Below, piece by piece: positions 1 to 6,037 of a stretch of 6,037 bases of DNA. The stretch is from Verrucomicrobiia bacterium (GTDB taxonomy: Bacteria; Verrucomicrobiota; Verrucomicrobiia; Limisphaerales; UBA1319): the NCBI GenBank assembly GCA_017880715.1, contig JADGRT010000202.1:1-6037 (forward strand), in the 5' to 3' direction. The notes below the pieces were generated by a model. That model was not told where the DNA came from. It worked only from the letters and a program-made list of their open reading frames with translations, and did no database searches. The translations under genes were made by a program, and so were the position numbers. Position 1 is the stretch's first letter. The number at the start of each line of letters is the position of its first letter.

Positions 1-3000
1 ACCCTGGCCGCGGAAATATTTCCGCGCGGAGCCTCGTGGCGTATTTTCAAAGGCTATACCGAGGCCACCACGCCTGACGCCACCGCCTGGCGCGCGATCG
101 GTTTCGATGATTCGGCTTGGACGGAGGCAGTCACGCCCGTTTTCTACGCGGTCGATGAAACACCCCCTGCGATGGCGGCGACGATCCCTCCCGACCGCGC
201 CCTGGTGCGCCAATTAAACACCGTTGAAATCCACTTCAATGAACCCGTGGCCGGGGTGGAGGCCGGCGATTTGTTGATCAATGGCCAACCCGCAACCAAC
301 GTCACCGTCTTCGATCCGCAAGTTTACGTGTTCGAGTTTCCCCAGCCGCCCACCGGGCGGGTGGCGGTTGCCTGGAGCCCGAATCATGGCATTCATGACC
401 TGGCGGCGACGCCCCATGATTTTGCGGGTGGGAGCTGGTATTACGATCTGAATCCCCAAGCCCCGATGGCGAACCTGATCATTTCCGAGTTCATGGCCTA
501 TAACGACCAGACGCTGCATGACGAGGACGGAGATCATCCGGACTGGATCGAGATCTACAATGCCGACCAGAGCACGATTGATCTGGGTGGATGGTCCCTG
601 ACGGATCAGACCAACAGCCTGACTCGCTGGCTTTTCCCCCGGGTGTCTTTGCCGGCGAACAGCTATCTGGTGGTGTTTGCCTCCGAGAAAAACCGCACCA
701 ATGTCCTGGCGCGGCTGCACACCAATTTTAAACTGGCTAAAGACGGCGGTTATCTGGCCTTGGTAGATCCTCTGACTAATGTGGTTTCGGAGTTTACGGC
801 TTATCCGCCGCAGTTCAAAGAGGTGTCGTATGGCCGTGAGCGCAGCAATCCCAATCTGGTGGGCTATTTCCTGGCACCGACACCCGGAATGCCCAACTCC
901 ACCGGTGGTCCGGGATTCTCGCCCGGTGTTCAGTTCTCCCGCGAGGGAAGCACCTTTTACAACGCCTTTTCCCTGGAGCTGAGCACGGCCTCGACCAACG
1001 CCCTCATTCGTTACACCCTCAACGGCACCGGGCCGACCAACACCTCTCCGATCTATACCAACCCGATTCCCATCACCACCACCACGCAGGTGCGGGCTCA
1101 GGCCTATGCCCCGGACCTTTTGCCTGGTCCGATGCATAGTGAAGCCTACCTGCAACTGAATTCCTCGGTGGTCAATTTTAGTTCGGATCTGCCGCTCATC
1201 GTCCTCCATAATTTTAGCGCCGGCAGCGTGCCGGCCAGCGCGCTCCAATTCGCGCAAATGGAACTCTTCGAACCCAAAGCCGGCAGGAGCTCGCTGACCA
1301 ATGCCCCCGATCTGAGCACGCGCATGGGATTCAAGCTCCGCGGCTCCAGCACTCAGGGCTATGCCAAGGGCAGCTTCGCCGTGGAGATTTGGGATGAGTA
1401 TAATGACGATAAAAACGTGTCGCTCTTGGGAATGCCCGCCGACTCGGACTGGGTCCTGTATGCCCCCAATAATTTTGAACCGGTCCTGATCCACAACCCC
1501 TTCATCCATGAATTGAGCCGGCAGATCGGCCGCTATTCCCCCCGAACCCGCTTCGTGGAAGTCTATTTGAATACCGCCGGTGGCGCGATTTCTTCGGCCA
1601 ATTACCACGGCATTTATGTCCTGCTCGAAAAGATCAAACCCGGACCCAAACGGGTGGATATTGACAAACTCGAACCGGAACATATCGCTCCGCCCCAGGT
1701 GACCGGCGGATACTTGCTCAAGGTGGACCGGCCCGATCCCGGTGATTCCGGATTCTCCGCGGGAGGATTAAGCATCCTTTATGTGGATCCCAAAGAACGC
1801 GATATGGAATTGCCCCAACGGGATCCCCAGGAAAAATACATCGCCAATTATCTTAACACGTTTTACACGGCGTTGAACGGACTCAATGCCACCAATCCCG
1901 TCAGCGGTTACGCCCCATATGTGGACGTAGATTCCTGGATCGACCATCATCTGCTCAACGTCGTGGCCTTTAATGTCGATGCCTTGCGGCTGAGCGCCTT
2001 TTTCTACAAACCGCGCAACGGCAAACTAACCATGGGACCGCTCTGGGATTTTGACCGCGCCATGGGATCTACTGATGGACGAGACGCCAATCCGCGCGTC
2101 TGGCGATCCCCAAGCGGGGATATGGGCACGGATTGGTTCAACGCCGCCTCAACTTTCTCCAATCCCTGGTACAGCAAAATGTTCCGGGATCCGGATTTTT
2201 GGCAGAAGTGGATCGACCAGTATCAGGCCCTGCGCCAAGGCCGATTCGCCCTGACCAATATTAACGCCCTCATCGATTCGCTGGCGAATCAAGTGCGGCA
2301 GGCCCAGCCACGGGAACAAACCCGCTGGGGGGTCACGCCGCGGGGTGGCAGTTACCAGGCCGAAGTGAACCTCATGAAAACCTGGTTTGCCAACCGGCTT
2401 AGTTTCATGGATACGCAGTTTGTGAACGCTCCCCACCTGGCCCAAAATGGCGGCCCGATTTCCCCGGGCTTTTCCCTAACCCTTTCCGGAGCCCCGAGCG
2501 CCTCCATTTATTACACCTTGGACGGGACCGATCCCCGGGCGTCCGGTGGCGGGCTATCCCCTCAAGCCCGGTTGTATGAAGGCCCGGTTGTTTTGACGGA
2601 GAACGCCCGCGTGGTTGCCCGCGACCGCGACCTTACCCACTACAACCTGACCGGGCCCAATAATCCGCCCTTATCCAGTCCTTGGTCGGCGCCCGTGGCC
2701 GCCACTTTCGTGGCCCAAACACCCAGCCTGGTTATCACTGAAATCATGTACCATCCCGCCGGGACGGGCGCCGACACGGGCGACGCCGAGGACTTTGAAT
2801 ATGTTGAACTTAAGAACATCGGCGCCAATGCCCTGGATTTGACCGGCCTGCGCTTGAGTGGTGGCATCCAATTCGATTTCACCACCGGCAGCATTCCCCG
2901 CTTGGCGCCAGGCCAGTATGGGTTGGTAGTCAAGAACCGGGCGGCCTTCCTTTCCCGTTACCCCACGGCGACCAACCTCGTGGGCGAGTATGTGGGTAGT

Positions 3001-4620
3001 TTGGACAACGCCGGCGATCCACTCGTGCTCACCGGCGCCTTGCAGGAGCCCATCCTCGATTTCCATTATGACCCGGCCTGGTATCCGATGACCGACGGCC
3101 TGGGTTTCTCCCTGGTGATTGCGAATGAAAACGCGCCCTTGATCTCCTGGACAAACCCAGTCAGTTGGCGCATTAGCAGCACCAGCCGCGGCTCTCCGGG
3201 ACAACCGGATCCCCCGGCGCCGGTCCTCCCGCCTATTCGCATTAACGAAGCGCTAACCCGCCCCGAGCTCGGGCAATTCGACAGTATCGAACTGTACAAT
3301 CCAACCGCCACCGCGGCGGATATCGGGGGTTGGTTTTTGTCCGATGATTTCAACCGCCCGTGCAAGTTCCGCATCCCCGACCACACCTTGATTCCGGGCG
3401 GCGGCTTTCTCGTTTTCAGCGAACAGGATTTCAACTCCGGCTCCCCCGACAGCTTCGCCCTGAGTTCGGGCGGGGACCAAGCCTATCTGTTCTCGGGTGA
3501 CGCTGCCACCAATCTCACTGGCTACGTGCACGGGTTCGCCTTTGGCGCGGCCGAACCAGGCGTTTCCTTCGGACGCTATCTCGACAGCCTCGATCGGGAG
3601 CATTTCGTCGCCCAGCTCCGGCCAACCTTAAATGCGACGAACGCCGGCCCCCGTATCGGGCCGGTGGTCATCAACGAGATCATGTACCAGCCACCACCCA
3701 GCGGCACTAACAACAATACCCGAGATGAATACCTGGAACTGCACAACCTCACCGCCGAGCCGGTGCCATTGTTCGATCCCTCCCTCCCCACCAATACCTG
3801 GCACATCCAAGGAGGAGTGGACTTCCATTTCCCCACCAATCTGACCTTGCCCCCGCATGACTACCTGCTGGTGGTTGGTTTCAATCCGCGGGACGATGCC
3901 GCCGCCCTGGCTTCGTTCCGCGCGCTTTATCAGTTGGATACCAACCTCCTCATCGTGGGCCCCTACGAGGGGAGCTTGAATAACGCCGGCGAACGCCTGC
4001 GACTCTTCAAACCCGATCCGTCCGCAGCTTCCGCGTCCCCCGCTCGGGATCCCGTGCCGGAGATATTGATTGACGAGGTGAATTATTCGAAATCGTCCCC
4101 CTGGCCCACTGAAGCGGACGGCACGGGAAGTTCCTTGCAGCGCCTGGTCAGCCGTTGCTTCGGCGATGACCCGCTTAATTGGCAGGCAGCCGCGGCCACC
4201 CCCGGTCAAGCGAACGCTGACGCCAGCGCTTTGGATACCGACGGCGACGGTTTGCCCAACGTTTGGGAATTGACTCATGGACTTCATCCTAACCGCGCCA
4301 GCGGTGACGATGGGGCCGCCGGTGATCCGGATGGCGACGGCATGACCAATTTGCAGGAATTTCTCAGCGGCACCGATCCACGTGATGGCACCAGTGTCTT
4401 GAAAGTATCGGGTATCAGCCGCGCCGATGAGGCCGTTACCCTTCGTTTCCACGCCCTAGCGGGCAAACCCTACAGTCTGCTTTATCAGGAGCCGATCCAT
4501 ACCGGGCTCTGGCGGTTGCTCCAGGAGGTGCCGGCCCAGCCGGTTGACACTAATCTCGAGGTCACGGACCCGGGCGCTGGGATCTCGGGCGCGCGCTTCT
4601 ATCGCCTGCGGCAACCGTGA
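1..4620 (+). CDS. Secreted modular protein with CotH kinase-like domain, lamin-tail and chitobiase C-terminal domains (5' partial)
   Basis: The frame is open from base 1 to the TGA at 4618-4620, giving 1539 visible residues. The 57 codons before the Met at 172 read as family-like protein (AWRAIGFDDSAW, residues 29-40), so that Met is internal and the start and any signal peptide lie upstream. Visible domains: end of a galactose-binding-like sandwich (1-50); SbsA/Big_5-like Ig domain (55-150, HFNEPV); LTD1 (158-290, IISEFMAYN, DWIEIYN); chitobiase-type C-terminal domain (305-386, RYTLNGTGP); CotH-like domain (394-808) with RMGFKLRGSS, YHGIYVLLEKIK (535-546) and GPLWDFDRAMGS (679-690); second chitobiase-type domain (819-878, YYTLDGTDP); LTD2 (908-1070); LTD3 (1079-1217); LTD4 (1221-1406); two calcium-type loops (1412-1454); final beta-sandwich (1465-1539). 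Bacillus CotH is an atypical protein kinase acting on spore coat proteins. Here kinase activity, export and a surface or matrix role are inferred; the substrate is unknown. No PEP-CTERM, LPXTG or transmembrane anchor is seen at the C-terminus. Confidence 0.93.
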   Translation, partial: TLAAEIFPRGASWRIFKGYTEATTPDATAWRAIGFDDSAWTEAVTPVFYAVDETPPAMAATIPPDRALVRQLNTVEIHFNEPVAGVEAGDLLINGQPATNVTVFDPQVYVFEFPQPPTGRVAVAWSPNHGIHDLAATPHDFAGGSWYYDLNPQAPMANLIISEFMAYNDQTLHDEDGDHPDWIEIYNADQSTIDLGGWSLTDQTNSLTRWLFPRVSLPANSYLVVFASEKNRTNVLARLHTNFKLAKDGGYLALVDPLTNVVSEFTAYPPQFKEVSYGRERSNPNLVGYFLAPTPGMPNSTGGPGFSPGVQFSREGSTFYNAFSLELSTASTNALIRYTLNGTGPTNTSPIYTNPIPITTTTQVRAQAYAPDLLPGPMHSEAYLQLNSSVVNFSSDLPLIVLHNFSAGSVPASALQFAQMELFEPKAGRSSLTNAPDLSTRMGFKLRGSSTQGYAKGSFAVEIWDEYNDDKNVSLLGMPADSDWVLYAPNNFEPVLIHNPFIHELSRQIGRYSPRTRFVEVYLNTAGGAISSANYHGIYVLLEKIKPGPKRVDIDKLEPEHIAPPQVTGGYLLKVDRPDPGDSGFSAGGLSILYVDPKERDMELPQRDPQEKYIANYLNTFYTALNGLNATNPVSGYAPYVDVDSWIDHHLLNVVAFNVDALRLSAFFYKPRNGKLTMGPLWDFDRAMGSTDGRDANPRVWRSPSGDMGTDWFNAASTFSNPWYSKMFRDPDFWQKWIDQYQALRQGRFALTNINALIDSLANQVRQAQPREQTRWGVTPRGGSYQAEVNLMKTWFANRLSFMDTQFVNAPHLAQNGGPISPGFSLTLSGAPSASIYYTLDGTDPRASGGGLSPQARLYEGPVVLTENARVVARDRDLTHYNLTGPNNPPLSSPWSAPVAATFVAQTPSLVITEIMYHPAGTGADTGDAEDFEYVELKNIGANALDLTGLRLSGGIQFDFTTGSIPRLAPGQYGLVVKNRAAFLSRYPTATNLVGEYVGSLDNAGDPLVLTGALQEPILDFHYDPAWYPMTDGLGFSLVIANENAPLISWTNPVSWRISSTSRGSPGQPDPPAPVLPPIRINEALTRPELGQFDSIELYNPTATAADIGGWFLSDDFNRPCKFRIPDHTLIPGGGFLVFSEQDFNSGSPDSFALSSGGDQAYLFSGDAATNLTGYVHGFAFGAAEPGVSFGRYLDSLDREHFVAQLRPTLNATNAGPRIGPVVINEIMYQPPPSGTNNNTRDEYLELHNLTAEPVPLFDPSLPTNTWHIQGGVDFHFPTNLTLPPHDYLLVVGFNPRDDAAALASFRALYQLDTNLLIVGPYEGSLNNAGERLRLFKPDPSAASASPARDPVPEILIDEVNYSKSSPWPTEADGTGSSLQRLVSRCFGDDPLNWQAAAATPGQANADASALDTDGDGLPNVWELTHGLHPNRASGDDGAAGDPDGDGMTNLQEFLSGTDPRDGTSVLKVSGISRADEAVTLRFHALAGKPYSLLYQEPIHTGLWRLLQEVPAQPVDTNLEVTDPGAGISGARFYRLRQP
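2722..3210 (+). repeat. Lamin-tail domain 2, diverged duplicate of LTD4
   Basis: This coding segment (residues 908-1070 of the large protein) opens with LVITEIMYHP and has YVELKNI, SGGIQFDF (953-960) and GEYVGSLDNAG (995-1005). The same landmarks recur in the same order in the segment at 3661-4218. Lamin-tail domains are small immunoglobulin-like beta-sandwiches found in exported bacterial proteins. The two copies also share a longer than usual middle part with a ...YPTATNLVGEY / YQLDTNLLIVGPY stretch. DNA identity is patchy, so the duplication is old. Confidence 0.7.
3661..4218 (+). repeat. Lamin-tail domain 4, diverged duplicate of LTD2
   Basis: This coding segment (residues 1221-1406) opens with VVINEIMYQPP, then EYLELHN, GGVDFHF (1271-1277) and GPYEGSLNNAGE (1320-1331), matching the landmarks of the segment at 2722-3210. 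It ends with a SSLQRL...W.AA..TPGQAN closing strand, which is typical of lamin-tail domains in this protein style. LTD3 (3235-3651) lies between the two copies and lacks the GSLxNAG motif. It resembles the shorter LTD1 more, with GGW.L.D and FLVFSEQ. Confidence 0.7.
4231..4362 (+). other. Tandem thrombospondin-3/dockerin-like calcium loops within the large CDS
   Basis: Residues 1412-1424 (DTDGDGLPNVWEL) and 1442-1454 (DPDGDGMTNLQEF) are two acidic loops of the DxDGDGxxNxxE type, about 30 residues apart. Loops of this type bind calcium in thrombospondin type 3 repeats and in dockerin-like modules. They are followed by LSGTDPRD and a closing beta-sandwich. Calcium binding here is inferred from the conserved acidic positions only. 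The pair may act as a rigid calcium-dependent linker before the C-terminal domain. Confidence 0.75.
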
Positions 4621-4689
4621 AGCTGACACTAGGCTACTGATTCCGCGCAGGCACATCGAAGAGGTGTGGAAAACCGCTGAGCCCGATTC

Positions 4690-4704
4690 GCCGGGTTAGC
4701 CGGC
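4690..4704 (+). other. Small GC-rich hairpin in the gap between the genes
   Basis: GCCGG (4690-4694) and CCGGC (4700-4704) pair across a GTTAG loop. The stem is only 5 bp, and the nearest T run (4720-4724) is 15 bases further on, so it is a poor terminator by itself. It may be a chance fold in GC-rich DNA. Confidence 0.3.
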
Positions 4705-4728
4705 CTGCAAGAATCCCGGTTTTTGTAG

Positions 4729-4762
4729 GCCCGGTGCCCACACCGGGCGGCTTACTCTTTTT
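4729..4762 (+). terminator. Candidate terminator hairpin (or dispersed palindromic repeat)
   Basis: GCCCGGTG (4729-4736) and CACCGGGC (4741-4748) form a perfect 8-bp stem with a CCCA loop, about 110 bases after the stop of the large + strand gene. On the + strand a T run (TCTTTTT, 4756-4762) follows, but 8-9 bases beyond the stem, which is far for a classical intrinsic terminator. On the - strand the stem is followed by CTACAAAAACC, which is not a U tract. If it is a terminator it therefore serves the + strand gene better. The hairpin could instead be a copy of a genome-wide palindromic repeat. Confidence 0.42.
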
Positions 4763-4770
4763 CCATGGGA

Positions 4771-4783
4771 TCAGGATTCCTGA
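4771..4783. other. Short palindrome beside the transporter stop codon
   Basis: TCAGGA (4771-4776), a single T, then TCCTGA (4778-4783) make a perfect 6+1+6 palindrome. It starts three bases past the stop codon (TAA on the - strand, 4787-4789) of the transporter gene. With a one-base centre it cannot form a long hairpin, so a two-fold protein binding site or chance is as likely as an RNA role. Confidence 0.3.
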
Positions 4784-4786
4784 GGC

Positions 4787-6037
4787 TTATCGAAAAAACA
4801 CCAGCCAGATAATCACCAGCATGGGGATCATAAAAGGCAGGGTATAGCGCCACACGTAGCCCAGAAACGAGGGTGTGTGCACCTTGTGGTGATCGGCAAT
4901 GGCCTTCACCATGAAGTTGGGCCCGTTGCCAATGTAGGTGTTCGCCCCAAAAAACACCGCCCCAGCGCTCACCGCCACCAGGAAATTATTGAAGGCCGGA
5001 TTGCCAATCAGGAACGCGATCTGGATTTCCTCGCGCGACACCACGCCGGCCGCCACGTGCGCGCCGTGGTATTGTTGCAGGGCCACGAAGGTTTGTCGGA
5101 TCTGTTCGGCATGCGGCCCTACCAGGCCGGCCAGACCGCCGCCCCCGCTCTGCACCAACTGTTCAACCTGCTGAATAATATCCTGATCCAGATAGGCCCC
5201 AAAAATCGCGCTGAGAAAACTTAGATAGGTCGGCGCGTTATCCAGCACGCTGGAGAGCAGGCCGGTGCTCCAGAAGAAAAACGCCGGCGCGGGGTGCCCC
5301 ATGGAGCCGGCGTTCGCTTCGAGCCAGTCCAAGGCCGGCATCATGGTGGCGAAAATGCCGAGGAACAAAATGGCCACTTCCGCGATGGGATGAAAATTAA
5401 AATCATTCGCCGCATGCACCTCCTTTCGCGTGGTGAGATAAGAACCCAGCGCCGCCAACCCCATCAAGCCCTCGCGCAGGAACGGCGGGTTTTGAATGAA
5501 CACCGCCGCCAGAATCAACGCTAGAAATCCCACATTAGGCAATCCGTCAAAATGCCAATGGTCGGGCGGTTCGGCCAGCGCTTCGCGAACGGCCTTCGGC
5601 GCGCGCCGGTAATTGCGCCTATCCACGACGTAAAACATGGCCAGCAGAATCCCCACACCCAACGCCCAGATCGGCCAGCAATGCGCCGCCACCCACCAGA
5701 ATGGAATCCCTTTCAGATAACCGAGAAACAAGGGGGGATCGCCGATGGGCGTGAGGCAACCGCCCACATTCGACACGATAAAAATAAAGAAAACGACGTG
5801 ATGCCCCGTAACGCGGTATTTGTTCATCCGCAGCCAGGGGCGAATCAGCAGCATGGACGCGCCCGTGGTGCCCAGAAAGTTGGCAAGCACCGCTCCGATG
5901 AACAGAAAAACCACGTTGGCCATCGGTGTCGCCTCGCCCTTAACCCGGATATGAATGCCTCCCGACACCACAAACAGCGAGCCAATCAGCGCTATGAACT
6001 GGACATACTCGGTCGCCGTGTGCAGCACGCGTTCCGA
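4787..6037 (-). CDS. Ion transporter superfamily membrane protein, sodium:proton antiporter / putative citrate transporter type (5' partial)
   Basis: The frame runs from the window edge to a TAA at 4789-4787, with 416 residues visible. The codons upstream of the GTG at 6028 (Ser-Glu-Arg) are open and the protein begins mid-helix, so this GTG is probably internal and at least one N-terminal helix is missing. The protein is strongly hydrophobic, with about ten likely membrane segments. Motifs fitting the ion transporter superfamily (NhaD, ArsB, CitMHS): FLGTTGASMLLIRP (visible residues 54-67), LTPIGDPPLFLGYL (95-108), SSVLDNAPTYLSFL (262-275) and GNGPNFMVKAIA (370-381). The paired LTPIGDPP and DNAPTY/GNGPN segments are the expected ion or substrate-binding re-entrant regions. 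It would act in the inner membrane, exchanging Na+ for H+ or moving an organic anion; the sequence does not settle which. A polar loop near 284-337, with a GGGG stretch and many Gln, separates the two C-terminal parts. It converges on the large gene, 166 bases away, so the two are not an operon. Confidence 0.87.
   Translation of the reverse strand, partial: SERVLHTATEYVQFIALIGSLFVVSGGIHIRVKGEATPMANVVFLFIGAVLANFLGTTGASMLLIRPWLRMNKYRVTGHHVVFFIFIVSNVGGCLTPIGDPPLFLGYLKGIPFWWVAAHCWPIWALGVGILLAMFYVVDRRNYRRAPKAVREALAEPPDHWHFDGLPNVGFLALILAAVFIQNPPFLREGLMGLAALGSYLTTRKEVHAANDFNFHPIAEVAILFLGIFATMMPALDWLEANAGSMGHPAPAFFFWSTGLLSSVLDNAPTYLSFLSAIFGAYLDQDIIQQVEQLVQSGGGGLAGLVGPHAEQIRQTFVALQQYHGAHVAAGVVSREEIQIAFLIGNPAFNNFLVAVSAGAVFFGANTYIGNGPNFMVKAIADHHKVHTPSFLGYVWRYTLPFMIPMLVIIWLVFFR

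Noticed and set aside
172..174. ATG at 172 as the start of the large gene
   Set aside because: The frame is open back to base 1, and the upstream codons encode family-like sequence (WRIFKGYTEA, FDDSAW). No convincing ribosome binding site precedes the ATG.
214..1683. A 489-codon open frame on the - strand opposite the CotH gene
   Set aside because: It lies fully antisense to well-supported domains. The product has low-complexity Gly/Arg/Ile-rich text with no recognisable motif, as expected from strong codon bias on the other strand.
3628..4452. A 274-codon open frame on the - strand opposite LTD4 and the calcium loops
   Set aside because: Same reason: it is a shadow of a coding frame with clear domain content, and its translation shows no family features.
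4621..4786. A small gene or RNA gene in the gap between the two stops
   Set aside because: No open frame with a start and ribosome binding site, no tRNA-like fold and no known RNA motif is seen; only short palindromes are present.
4877..5224. A 115-codon open frame on the + strand opposite the transporter
   Set aside because: It is antisense to conserved transporter motifs (GNGPN, DNAPTY region) and has no protein-like features of its own.
6026..6028. GTG at 6028 (- strand) as the start of the transporter
   Set aside because: The frame continues open to the window edge, and the first visible helix begins at once, so the real start is probably outside the window.

Overview
The window holds two protein genes facing each other (convergent), and both run off the window edge. 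The DNA is GC-rich with dense, well-biased coding. The large gene has the look of Verrucomicrobiota, most likely the Pedosphaera/Limisphaera (former subdivision 3) side. The reasons are its stack of lamin-tail, chitobiase-C-terminal and CotH domains, its 'DTDGDG..N.WEL...DPDGDG..NLQEFLSGTDPRD' C-terminal region, and its last beta-sandwich ending in 'FYRL'. This taxonomic call rests on remembered family style, not on a search.

Region 1 (1-4620, + strand) is one open frame from the first base to a TGA. It encodes at least 1539 residues of a secreted or surface modular protein. In order it has the tail of a beta-sandwich, an SbsA/Big_5-like Ig domain, lamin-tail domain (LTD) 1, a chitobiase-type C-terminal domain, a CotH-like kinase-fold domain, a second chitobiase-type domain, LTD2, LTD3, LTD4, two DxDGDG calcium-type loops and a final beta-sandwich. 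The true start and any signal peptide lie upstream of the window, so the Met at 172 is internal.

Region 2 (4621-4786) is a 166-base gap between the two stop codons. It holds a perfect 8-bp GC-rich hairpin with a 4-base loop (4729-4748), which could be a weak terminator or a dispersed palindromic repeat. It also holds a 5-bp hairpin (4690-4704) and a short near-seamless palindrome (4771-4783) next to the stop of the second gene.

Region 3 (4787-6037, - strand) is a polytopic membrane transporter of the ion transporter superfamily (NhaD/CitMHS-like; usually annotated as sodium:proton antiporter or putative citrate transporter). The frame stays open to the window edge, so its N-terminus is missing and the GTG at 6028 is probably internal.

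Nothing in the sequence links the two genes functionally: they are on opposite strands and share no promoter. No RNA gene, mobile element, CRISPR array, promoter or translation start could be supported. I see no convincing new multi-gene system. The most interesting object is the modular CotH/LTD protein and its internal domain duplication.
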